Of a DNA stretch of 64,000 nucleotides, positions 53,450 through 61,095 are shown piece after piece. The DNA comes from Terriglobia bacterium. Its GTDB lineage: Bacteria; Acidobacteriota; UBA6911. How positions within the stretch are numbered: the stretch's first letter is position 1; the number at the start of each line of letters is the position of its first letter. The notes under the pieces were generated by a model. The model was not told the DNA's origin and ran no database searches. It worked only from the letters and a program-made list of their open reading frames with translations. The DNA lies in NCBI GenBank assembly GCA_020072565.1, contig JAIQGI010000024.1, positions 23,424-87,423 on the forward strand, written 5' to 3'. The translations under genes were made by a program, and so were the position numbers.

Positions 53450-56017
53450 ATAGCAAGCGAGCACTACAGTTACGGCCAGGAAAACAGGCAAAGCGACAAA
53501 CGTGGCCGGATCGTGGGGCTGGATGCCGAACAGCATGCTCGACAGGAAGCGGGTGAGCGCCAGAGAGCCGGCGATGCCGGCGCCGATGCCAAGCAACGTG
53601 GGCATGACGCTCTGGCTGATGATCAACCGGTAGATCGTGCCTGACTGCGCGCCCAGGGCGATACGGAGGCCGATCTCCCGAGTGCGGCAGCTGACCGCGT
53701 ACGCCACGACTCCATAAGTGCCGAGCAGAACCAGAGCGAGCGCGCTCAGGGCCAAGCACCCCATCAGCACCGTGTAGAAACGAGGCTGTGCCACCGATTC
53801 CCACAGCCGGTCGTTCATGGTTTTGATTCCTTCCGGGATGATGGACTTGTCGATCTGGGCAATCTGAGCGCGCAGGGCAGGAATCAATCTCTCGGGCTTC
53901 ACCCGTGTTCGGATGGCGATATGTGCGTCGCTGATTCCAAAAGGAGATCCGGGCTGGAGCGTCGAATAGTAGAGACATGGGAGCGACTGCTTATCCAGAC
54001 CGTAGTGCTTCACATCGGCGACGACTCCCACAATCGAGTTTGGGGGGTCCTTCGGATTCCAACTCTCTATGGTTTTGCCGATAGGGTTCATGCCGGCGAA
54101 ATAGCGTTTCGCCAGCGATTCATTGATGACCACGACCCTGGGCGTCCTGGCGGTGTCGAGCTCGCTCAAAAAGCGGCCTTCAAGAAGGTGCAGTCTCATG
54201 ACCATGAAATAGCTGGGGCTCACCTTTGCGAAATCTGCAAGCGCAACCCCACCGTTTTCGGCCCAACCTTCCGGCTGGAAGGTCGCATAGGCCTTGCCGG
54301 TCAAGGGCAAGCCGGTTCCGGCGACCGCCACACCTTCAACCTCTGGCAACTTCATCAAGCGCTCGGTCAGCTGTTGATAGAAAGCGGCCTGCTGCGGCCG
54401 CTTCGGATATCCTGCATCCGGAAGACGGATTTCCGCGGTGAGAACATTGTTTGGTTCATACCCTGGATCGACCGAAATCAGCGCAATGAAGCTGTGCACG
54501 ATGAGGCCGCCGGCAACCATCAGCGTCAGCCCGACGGCGACCTGGAAGACAACAAGCGCACCCCTTCCCAAACGAAGCCCGAATCCCGACATCAGGGACC
54601 TCTTCGCATCCTTTAAAATGGCCTGCACGTCGGTTTTCGAGGCCTCCCATACCGCAAAGATGCCCATGAACGCGCCGGTCAGGACTGAAACAACCACGGT
54701 GAAGGTCAGCACTCTGAAATCGAGTCCGATCACGGACTCGCTGCGCAGCTTCATGGGGCTGAAAACGACAAACAAACGGACTGCCCAATAAGACCAGACG
54801 CTCCCCAGTGCGCCACCCAGGAGCGAGAGGAGCAGGCTTTCGGCAAGCGATTGGCGTATGAGCATCCCTCGCGTGGCACCGAGTGCAGTCCGGATGGCGA
54901 ATTCCTTCTCCCGGGTTCGGGAGCGTGCCGCCATAAGATTGGCCAGATTGGCGCAAGCGATGAGCAGGACCACTGCAACCGCCGTGAAAAGAACGGTCAG
55001 GGCCACCCGGGTCTCTCGGGCCAATACGTCATGAAGCGGGGACAGATATACAACACTGGGGCCGGCCTCGCCGTACGACCCCGGGCTTAATGCATGTTTG
55101 ATCGCGTTGACTTCAGCCAGAGCCTGCTGGGGCGTGATCCCGTCGCGGAGACGCGCGATGGCACGCCACATGTATCCACGGCCCTGCGGCACCATGGGAA
55201 CCCATATTTGGGCCTGGCCCTCGGGAAAGCTGAATTTCGGAGGCATGACGCCAACGATCCCATAGCTTTTGCCACTGAGGGTGACCACCTTTCCCATCAG
55301 CGATTTGTCGCCGGCAAACCGTTTCATCCAGAGATCATGGCCAATCAAGGCGACGAAACTCTTCCCTTTTTGTTCCTCCTCGTCACGGAAAACCCGGCCA
55401 AACTGCGCGCGCACCCCGAGAACTCTGAAAATCGACGGTGAAACATAAGCGGCAACGATCGTCTCCGGATTCCCGGCCCCGGTCAATTCGAGGTTTTGAA
55501 CATAAAACTGGGCCACGGCGGCGATGGTGTCGGACCGTTCCCGCAGGGCCCTGTAAATCTCCTCGTCGAGAAACTCCCGCTGCGCCATGATGCGATTGTC
55601 GTTACCGAGCGCCACAATCCGGTCGGGATCGCGATAGGGCAAAGGCCGGATCAAGACCGCATCGGCTATGCTGAAGACGGTGGTGTTGGCGCCTATGCCC
55701 ACCACGAGCGTCAGCACGGCGGTTGCGGTAAACCCGGGACTCCGGCGCATCAGCCGGAAGGCATAGCGAAGGTCTCTGAGCGCGGTCTCGATGAAAGGAA
55801 TTCCCCGCTGGTCGCGATACGCCTCTTTTGTCTGTTCCAGCCCGCCGAGCGCAAAACGCGCCTGCCGCCGCGCTTCCTCAGGCGACAGGCCGGCGCGCAA
55901 ACTAGCCTCTATCAGCATCTCCAGGTGGCACTGGAGCTCCTCGTCCAGTCGCCCGTCTTGCTTTCGTTTCCGAAAGACCGACAGCAACCGGCACAAAATC
56001 TCACGGAGCAAGGCCAT
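53393..56017 (-). CDS. ADOP-family ABC-type permease (MacB/FtsX), complete
   Basis: An 874-residue permease with the full ADOP layout: N-terminal cytoplasmic part with ELQCHLEMLIEASLRAGLSP, TM1 (NPGFT-equivalent SPGFTATAVLTLVVGIGANT), first MacB periplasmic domain (IVGVMPPKFSFPEG), TM block (VVLLIACANLANLMAARSRT, GALGSVWSYWAVRLFVVF), then the second half with TM (GALVVFQVAVGLTLMVAGG), periplasmic domain, and the end VLACYLPARRAARLDPLTAL. The ATG at 56017 follows a GGGG-type ribosome site; an ATG nine codons upstream lies inside the dispersed repeat copy D. No ATPase neighbours it. Its PadR regulator lies 185 bases upstream, beyond the repeat. Confidence 0.93.
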   Translation of the reverse strand: MALLREILCRLLSVFRKRKQDGRLDEELQCHLEMLIEASLRAGLSPEEARRQARFALGGLEQTKEAYRDQRGIPFIETALRDLRYAFRLMRRSPGFTATAVLTLVVGIGANTTVFSIADAVLIRPLPYRDPDRIVALGNDNRIMAQREFLDEEIYRALRERSDTIAAVAQFYVQNLELTGAGNPETIVAAYVSPSIFRVLGVRAQFGRVFRDEEEQKGKSFVALIGHDLWMKRFAGDKSLMGKVVTLSGKSYGIVGVMPPKFSFPEGQAQIWVPMVPQGRGYMWRAIARLRDGITPQQALAEVNAIKHALSPGSYGEAGPSVVYLSPLHDVLARETRVALTVLFTAVAVVLLIACANLANLMAARSRTREKEFAIRTALGATRGMLIRQSLAESLLLSLLGGALGSVWSYWAVRLFVVFSPMKLRSESVIGLDFRVLTFTVVVSVLTGAFMGIFAVWEASKTDVQAILKDAKRSLMSGFGLRLGRGALVVFQVAVGLTLMVAGGLIVHSFIALISVDPGYEPNNVLTAEIRLPDAGYPKRPQQAAFYQQLTERLMKLPEVEGVAVAGTGLPLTGKAYATFQPEGWAENGGVALADFAKVSPSYFMVMRLHLLEGRFLSELDTARTPRVVVINESLAKRYFAGMNPIGKTIESWNPKDPPNSIVGVVADVKHYGLDKQSLPCLYYSTLQPGSPFGISDAHIAIRTRVKPERLIPALRAQIAQIDKSIIPEGIKTMNDRLWESVAQPRFYTVLMGCLALSALALVLLGTYGVVAYAVSCRTREIGLRIALGAQSGTIYRLIISQSVMPTLLGIGAGIAGSLALTRFLSSMLFGIQPHDPATFVALPVFLAVTVVLACYLPARRAARLDPLTALKEE

Positions 56018-56028
56018 GGCATTCCCCG

Positions 56029-56204
56029 AGCCTGAATCATTCATAAAGCAGAAGCTCACGTCCGTGAAAAGCAACAAAATTGTACGCGGATGAACGCGGG
56101 CAGGAGCTCCTGCACGCCGACCAAAGCCGAACCGTCGGCGCTTGTCAGCGTCTTTCCGCGTCCAAAACTGCATTTTGGTCGCATATTCATGAATAGCCCG
56201 AGTT
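56029..56204 (-). repeat. Dispersed TIR element, copy D, inserted between padR and ADOP gene
   Basis: About 176 bases, leftward orientation. Ends: AGCCTGAATCATTCATAAAG (56029-56048) and ATTCATGAATAGCCCGAG (56185-56202), imperfect inverted repeats. The body has ACGCGGATGAACGCGGGCAG, CACGCCGACCAAAGCCG and GCGTCCAAAACTGCATTTTG, shared with copies A-C. Its outer end coincides with the padR stop codon (56203-56205), and an alternative ATG of the permease lies in the other end. This is the best-preserved long copy. Confidence 0.8.
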
Positions 56205-56541
56205 AGGTTTCCGCCTGAAACAGGCGTGCCATGATGCCGGTCATTCTCTCCCAGTTCTGAGTCTCGACTTCCAGCTGCTTGCGTCCGGCCCGCGTGAGGC
56301 TGTAATAGCGTGCGCGACGGTTGTTCTCCGACCGGCCCCACTCGGACTTGATCCAGTCGCGCTGCTCCAGCCGCAGGAGGGCCGGATAGAGCGTGCCCTG
56401 ATTGAGTTGCAGGACGTTCTGCGAGATCTGCAGGATCCGCTGGGCAATCCCGTAACCGTGCGTGGGCCCCAGCGTCTCGAGGGTCTTCAGGACCATGAGG
56501 TCGAGGGTTCCCTGCAAGACATCCGCCTTTTCAGTGGTCAT
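56203..56541 (-). CDS. PadR-family transcriptional regulator
   Basis: A complete 112-residue winged-helix regulator: VLQGTLDLMVLKTLETLGPT, HGYGIAQRILQISQ, LNQGTLYPALLRLEQRDW and wing ARYYSLTRAGRKQLE. A ribosome site AAGGAGA lies seven bases before the ATG within the perfect palindrome GGAGATATCTCC (56542-56553). It presumably represses its own promoter and the ADOP gene downstream; two operator-like repeats overlap the promoter. It is the intact reference for the cut PadR at 2606-2767. Confidence 0.93.
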   Translation of the reverse strand: MTTEKADVLQGTLDLMVLKTLETLGPTHGYGIAQRILQISQNVLQLNQGTLYPALLRLEQRDWIKSEWGRSENNRRARYYSLTRAGRKQLEVETQNWERMTGIMARLFQAET

Positions 56542-56570
56542 GGAGATATCTCCTTTGGATCTGTTGATTG

Positions 56571-56613
56571 TCTACAAATCACCTTAGCTGAGAGTTCTGT
56601 TGATAGTCAACAG
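56571..56613 (-). promoter_or_regulatory. PadR promoter with two operator-like repeats
   Basis: Leftward TTGACT (56610-56605), 18-base spacer, TAAGGT (56586-56581). A perfect palindrome CTGTTGA-TAG-TCAACAG (56597-56613) covers the -35, and a second, degenerate copy CTGTTGA-TTG-TCTACAA (56571-56587) covers the -10, centres 26 bases apart. The layout suits autorepression by the PadR dimer. Binding is inferred. Confidence 0.6.
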
Positions 56614-56647
56614 GAAAATGAAAAAGCGGTCGCGGATAACACGAATT

Positions 56648-56677
56648 TTGATGCCGGGGAGCGATTTGCGGTAAAAT
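56648..56677 (+). promoter_or_regulatory. Putative promoter of the molybdenum hydroxylase gene
   Basis: TTGATG (56648-56653), 18-base spacer, TAAAAT (56672-56677), about 49 bases before the start codon. The -10 matches five of six positions. It diverges from the padR promoter 35 bases to the left, so PadR binding could affect both. Confidence 0.5.
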
Positions 56678-56725
56678 CGCCGGAGTCATCCCTGGGCCGC
56701 GCTGCCGGAATATAGGAGTATCGAT

Positions 56726-58882
56726 ATGATATCTGACGAGATGCAGGATCCCCGCGACGCTGAAACCACCGTCGACCCCCTGAACCGCAGAGAGTTTCTG
56801 AAGGTTCTGGGACCCGGCGTCTATATTTTCTTTTGTCTCGAAGACCTCCTTGCCTTCCCGCAGGGGCGGGGCGGCGGCAGCAGCTACCCCGAGGATTTCA
56901 ATGCCTATCTCAAGATCGATGCGGATGGGCGGGTGACCTGCTTCTCCGGCAAGATCGAGATGGGGCAAGGGATCATCGCGGCTCTGGCTCAAATGCTTGC
57001 CGAGGAACTCGAGGTCTCGTACGACTCGATCACGATGATCATGGGAGACACCAGGCTCTGCCCGCCGGACGGCGGCACCAACGGGTCCCGCAGCGTGAGG
57101 TACTTCGGTCCGGCGCTGCGAGCCGCCGGCGCGGAAGCGAGGGAGGTCTTGCTGCAGCTCGCCGCAGAGAATCTCCAACTTCCGGTGGAACGCCTGGCAG
57201 CGAAGAACGGCGTGGTCAGCGATAAGACCAATGCGGCGAAAAAAGTCTCCTACGGAGCTCTTGCACAGGGGAAAAGGATCGAAAGACATCTGGCGAAGAA
57301 ACCAGACCTGAAGCCACCCTCGGCGTTTCAGGTCTGCGGGAAATCGCTGCCGCGTCCGGATCGGACGGAGAAGGTCACGGGCAAGGCGAAGTTTGCCGGC
57401 GACATCCGCTTGCCGGGGATGCTTTACGGAAGGGTTTTGCGGCCTCCCGCCCATGGTGCCAGGTTGAAGAGCGTCGACGCGAGCGCCGTCAAGGAGATCA
57501 AGGACGCGCGCGTGCTGCAGGAAGGGGACTTTGTGGCCGTGGTCCATGAGCTTCCGGATTTGGCGGCTGCTGCCATCGAGCGCATCAAGGCACAGTACGA
57601 TATGCCTGACGCAAAGATCGACGAGAAAACCATTTTCCAGCACCTGCAGGAGGTAGCCGCGCCTCAAGGCAACGTGATCCGTGAAAGGGGGGATCAGGCA
57701 AAAGGGCGCGAACTTGCTACCACCAGATTCGAAGAGACCTATCTCACCCCCTACGTTGCCCATGTTCCCACAGAAACGCACACCGCCTTGGCCGACGTGA
57801 AAGAGGACGGCGCCACCGTCTGGATCGGCACCCAGCGACCGTTTGGCGCTCCGGCAGAGATCGCACAGGCCTTGAAGATGCCTGCGGACAAGGTCTGGGT
57901 TATCACTCCTTACGTGGGCGGCGGTTTCGGCGGCAAGAGCCAGGTCATGCAGGCGGTGCAGGCCGCGCGCCTCTCCAAAATGACCGGCAAACCGGTCCAG
58001 GTTGCCTGGACGCGGGAAGAAGAATTCTTCTATGACACCTTCATGCCTGCCGCGGTCGTCAAGATAAGCTCCGGCCTCAATGCCGCGAATCAGATAGTTT
58101 TCTGGGACTACCAGGTTTTATTCGCGGGCGAAAGGAGCTCGGAGCCTCTTTACGAAATTCCGCACCAGCGCACGGTTTCACGTGGTGCGGTGCGCGGCGG
58201 CCCTGCCGCTCATCCGTTCGGAACCGGTGCCTGGCGCGGTCCGGGCAGTAACACCAATATTTTCGCGCGTGAGTCTCACATCGACATCATGGCGGCCAAG
58301 GCCGGTCTAGATCCCGTGCAGTTCCGCCTGAAAAATCTCAATCCCGCGGACGACATCCAGAAAAGAGTGATCCGGGTGCTGAATGCAGCCGCCGAAAAGT
58401 TCGGCTGGAAACCAGCCAAGACGCCCAGCGGCCGCGGCCATGGGGTTGTCTGTCTCGATTACCTGGAGACCTGTGTTGCCGCGATGGCGGAAATCAGTGT
58501 GACCAAGGATACCGGCCGGATCCAGGTCAACCGCATCGTCCTTGCACAGGACATGGGACCGGTGATCAATCCCGAGGGGGCCACCATGCAGATCGAGGGT
58601 GGGGTCACCATGGGGCTGGGATATTGCCTATCCGAGGAGATCCACTTCAAAGGAGGGGAGATCAAAGACCTGAATTACAACACTTATGAGATCCCGCGCT
58701 TCTCCTGGACACCGAAGATCGAGGTTGTCCTGGTTACTAACCATGAAATTCAGCCGCGGGGGTGCGGAGAGCCGCCCATCACCTGCATGGGCGGACTGAT
58801 GGCCAACGCGCTCTTCGATGCCACCGGGGTCCGGCTGAACCGGCTCCCCTTAACCCCTGAACGCATTAAGGAAAAACTCTAG
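56726..58882 (+). CDS. Molybdenum hydroxylase large subunit (isoquinoline 1-oxidoreductase beta-like)
   Basis: A 718-residue member of the xanthine dehydrogenase/aldehyde oxidase large-subunit family, IorB-like branch. The N-terminus has a twin-arginine-like NRREFLKVLG (20-29), suggesting export or a relict Tat signal. Molybdopterin-cytosine-dinucleotide contacts are visible: GKIEMGQGI, PYVGGGFGGKSQVMQ, FGTGAWRGPGSNTN, AQDMGPVINPEGA, and the catalytic Glu682 in RGCGEPPIT. AGGAG lies seven bases before the ATG. Such enzymes normally work with a small 2Fe-2S subunit (IorA) and often a cytochrome; neither is adjacent. It may recruit a partner from elsewhere. Substrate is probably an aldehyde or N-heterocycle. 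Confidence 0.9.
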   Translation: MISDEMQDPRDAETTVDPLNRREFLKVLGPGVYIFFCLEDLLAFPQGRGGGSSYPEDFNAYLKIDADGRVTCFSGKIEMGQGIIAALAQMLAEELEVSYDSITMIMGDTRLCPPDGGTNGSRSVRYFGPALRAAGAEAREVLLQLAAENLQLPVERLAAKNGVVSDKTNAAKKVSYGALAQGKRIERHLAKKPDLKPPSAFQVCGKSLPRPDRTEKVTGKAKFAGDIRLPGMLYGRVLRPPAHGARLKSVDASAVKEIKDARVLQEGDFVAVVHELPDLAAAAIERIKAQYDMPDAKIDEKTIFQHLQEVAAPQGNVIRERGDQAKGRELATTRFEETYLTPYVAHVPTETHTALADVKEDGATVWIGTQRPFGAPAEIAQALKMPADKVWVITPYVGGGFGGKSQVMQAVQAARLSKMTGKPVQVAWTREEEFFYDTFMPAAVVKISSGLNAANQIVFWDYQVLFAGERSSEPLYEIPHQRTVSRGAVRGGPAAHPFGTGAWRGPGSNTNIFARESHIDIMAAKAGLDPVQFRLKNLNPADDIQKRVIRVLNAAAEKFGWKPAKTPSGRGHGVVCLDYLETCVAAMAEISVTKDTGRIQVNRIVLAQDMGPVINPEGATMQIEGGVTMGLGYCLSEEIHFKGGEIKDLNYNTYEIPRFSWTPKIEVVLVTNHEIQPRGCGEPPITCMGGLMANALFDATGVRLNRLPLTPERIKEKL

Positions 58883-58944
58883 GAGCCTCGGCAGCCGCCA
58901 GGACGGCAAGAGTGATCTCGGCGCCCTGCCGGTAAGGCATTGAC

Positions 58945-59571
58945 ATGACAAATCAGCGGCAATACGATGCGCCCGTGGACCCGGTACCGCTGCTACAGCA
59001 CATCTTGAAGAAACCCTCGACCGGAGACCTTCTTTCCCTGCAGAGTATTCTGCTCTCCTGGGAGGAAAAGGCGGATTCTCCACCCGCGCGCGAGCGGGCT
59101 GCAACTGCACTCGCGCTCCTGGGGGATTTCTACGGCTACCTGGTGGGTCTGGAAACCAAGCTGGAGGCGCACGCCTACGCCGAGCTCGCATCGAAAATGG
59201 ACGTGGGGGCTGTCGGTGGAGTGGTTGCCGAGAATGTGCTCGGAGCCGGCGAGAAGCTGCTCGAGCGGGTGCTGATCGGCGGCTTCAGCGAGGCTCTCAC
59301 CGTCCTGGCCAGCCGGCAGTATGTAAAGGCCTTCAACCGGGAGCTCGAGGCGTTCTACCAGCAGGTCGCGTGGCAGCTGCGAGTTCACCTCTGGCACTTT
59401 TCCGCAGCCCGTCGCCCCGAACTCTCCCCACAGGAACGCGCCGCCATGATCGATTCCCTCTTCGCTCCCATCCTGGACAAAAAGTTGCCGGGCGAAGCCA
59501 AATCGGTCGTGCTCGGATGCCTGTTCCAGGTGTTGCTCCTCGGCTCCTTGACCTCGATGCTGCCCGCGTGA
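58945..59571 (+). CDS. Hypothetical soluble protein
   Basis: A 208-residue, mostly helical protein that begins MTNQRQYDAPVDPVPLLQHI; GGTAAGG lies about seven bases before the ATG. Regions of note are LLGDFYGYLVGLETKLEAHA, a glycine-rich VGAVGGVVAENVLGAGEKLL, and LFAPILDKKLPGEAKSVVLG. No signal peptide, catalytic motif or clear membrane segment is seen. Codon use fits its neighbours, so it is probably real, and it lies 62 bases after the molybdenum hydroxylase in the same direction. Function unknown; a chaperone for the hydroxylase is conceivable but unsupported. Confidence 0.65.
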   Translation: MTNQRQYDAPVDPVPLLQHILKKPSTGDLLSLQSILLSWEEKADSPPARERAATALALLGDFYGYLVGLETKLEAHAYAELASKMDVGAVGGVVAENVLGAGEKLLERVLIGGFSEALTVLASRQYVKAFNRELEAFYQQVAWQLRVHLWHFSAARRPELSPQERAAMIDSLFAPILDKKLPGEAKSVVLGCLFQVLLLGSLTSMLPA

Positions 59572-59584
59572 TGCCGCGCAGCCA

Positions 59585-59905
59585 AAGCAAAACCACGAAA
59601 TACACGAAGCGTTTTTCGCGCCTTTCGTACTACTTTCCGGCAAATCCTTTGCAGGAGGGCAAGGTCTTTTCCACGCGACACAGAGCAGGGAGGCGCGAAG
59701 CGCCGGCAGTAAATAGACCCGCCCGTGAGGGTGGGGGCAGTAGTGAGAGAGAGGATATCGATGTCCGAAGGACCGGTACAGATGCCTGGTGCCGCGGCGC
59801 TCATTCCGGTTCGCCTGATAAACCCCGGCCTTACGGCCGGGGCTATGATTTGCCGCCTCTTCGAGGCTCCTTTTCGCCGCGGCTCTGCAGTGAGCTTTTT
59901 GATTG
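59585..59905. repeat. Repeat-rich intergenic region
   Basis: Contains AACCACGAAATACACGAAGC (59591-59610), of the CCACGAAA family, then GGAGGCGCGAAGCGCCGGC, a CCCGCCCGTGAGGGTGGGGG tract, GGATATCGATGTCCGAAGGA and a CCCCGGCCTTACGGCCGGGG hairpin (near 59822-59841) with TATGATTTGCCGCCTCTTCG. These are modules of mosaic intergenic repeats typical of large Acidobacteriota genomes. No credible gene is seen. Confidence 0.55.
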
Positions 59906-59950
59906 CGGCTCTGCAGCACCATGCATTTCGTGGCCGCAGAGGCGGTGGCT

Positions 59951-60454
59951 CTACCTTGAAGATCCGAACAGCAGGGTATCGCCTTTCCAGATCGACCGGA
60001 GCTTGCGCGGAGAAAGACGCAGCCGGCCGCGAGCCGGATCGCGAAGCAACGGTTCTCCTGAAGCCGTGAAAGAGTCCAGGACGACATAGTGATTTCTGTT
60101 CAGGAGCAGGATCGCCGGCAGCGGCGCACGCCGCAGGTCTTCGAACTTGAGGCGCCAGCCCTCGCAGCGCAAGCCTTTCGCTTCTGACAACTGCTTCATG
60201 CTCAGCATGGACGCACCGGCAGGAGAGTTGCCAAGCCTGGCAAGAAGCTCGTCGTAAGCAATGGCTATTTGATGGTGGTCGAAGATCATCTTCAAAGCAG
60301 CATCGCCGCAGTCGTACGAACTCCTTTGCAAAAAGACCCCTTCCCGGCCCAGATAGACTACTTCGCGCAAGGAGCGATAACCATACCACCAGAGCATAAC
60401 CGTACTGAGAACAAGCGTCATCAGACCCATGACTGCAAACTTGCGCATCTTCAC
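59951..60454 (-). CDS. Solitary membrane-anchored C39-type cysteine peptidase domain
   Basis: A 167-residue protein with one N-terminal helix (FAVMGLMTLVLSTVMLWWYG) and a C39 peptidase domain: Cys49 in QRSSYDCGDAAL, His122 in NRNHYVVLDSF and Asp138 in LLRDPARG make the triad. C39 domains are normally the N-terminal part of bacteriocin ABC transporters and cut double-glycine leaders; here there is no ABC or membrane transporter domain and no precursor peptide gene in view. Topology would place the domain outside the cytoplasm. GAGGTG lies close before the ATG. It might process small peptides or act as an envelope protease. Confidence 0.85.
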   Translation of the reverse strand: MKMRKFAVMGLMTLVLSTVMLWWYGYRSLREVVYLGREGVFLQRSSYDCGDAALKMIFDHHQIAIAYDELLARLGNSPAGASMLSMKQLSEAKGLRCEGWRLKFEDLRRAPLPAILLLNRNHYVVLDSFTASGEPLLRDPARGRLRLSPRKLRSIWKGDTLLFGSSR

Positions 60455-60544
60455 TTCACCTCAATGATACGGCTGAACAAAGACCCTGAGCGGCGCGCCA
60501 GAATCCATCCGCATGGATAATGTTTCAGCAAAGCGGGGTCTATT

Positions 60545-60563
60545 TCAGTGTTCGGAACACTGA
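60545..60563. promoter_or_regulatory. Perfect 19-bp palindrome upstream of the C39 gene
   Basis: TCAGTGTTC-G-GAACACTGA, arms of nine bases around one base. It lies 91 bases upstream of the C39 start codon and about 345 bases before the next plus-strand gene. The size and symmetry suit a dimeric repressor operator, but no cognate regulator can be named. Confidence 0.4.
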
Positions 60564-60907
60564 TGAAAGGCCAAGGATTAGCCCAGAGGGGGTAGAGGCG
60601 AGCAGAGCGCGCAGAATTGAAGCCGTCATGGCCTCGCGTCCGCTGTTGCCCTCAGCGTCCTCTGCGTCGAGCTTTTGAGGATCGAGGTGGTTTTATGCAA
60701 TGAAGGTGCCCTTCGCCCAGAGAGACCGCTTCCAACTTATTGCTGGAATTGGCAGATGCGGGCTCACCTCCTATTCGGCAGCCCTCTGGGCAAAACCCGG
60801 CTGCGGTGCCGTTTACCGGTGTTTACCTGCCGCTGGCCGAAAAGAAGCTGCCCCCAGGCAGTCTTGCTCTTATCTTTGGGGTTAAAGATGAGCGCAAGGA
60901 GGGTCCC
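60564..60907. other. Gene-poor stretch
   Basis: Part of it (60740-60907, plus strand) is open in the frame of the following small gene and encodes AAVPFTGVYLPLAEKKLPPG, so a longer version of that gene cannot be excluded; however the strong ribosome site lies at its downstream end. Nothing else is recognised. Confidence 0.4.
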
Positions 60908-61063
60908 GTGAACAAGAGAAACGCTGCTTCCATCAGTCCCCTCATTCTCGTCGGAGCCACCCTGGTCCGGCTCGTCTGGTTCACACTGTTCCAGTACCTC
61001 GCCGGTATCAATCTCGCAGATTTGTGGCACTATTGCCTACTCCAGCTTGTTATCGGCGGATGA
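60908..61063 (+). CDS. Small membrane protein (51 residues)
   Basis: Starts at GTG 60908 with AAGGAGG five bases upstream. The product has one long hydrophobic region (ISPLILVGATLVRLVWFTLF, then WHYCLLQLVIGG). It ends 32 bases before the LiaF-like gene, in the same direction, so it probably belongs to that operon. No family is recognised. A longer frame from 60740 is possible but has no ribosome site. Confidence 0.55.
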   Translation: MNKRNAASISPLILVGATLVRLVWFTLFQYLAGINLADLWHYCLLQLVIGG

Positions 61064-61095
61064 CAGGAGTCTAATGGCCTTCGAAGGAGGTCAGC

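Noticed and set aside
59725..60069. Plus-strand frame opposite the C39 gene
   Set aside because: Built from repeat sequence and the antisense of the C39 gene.
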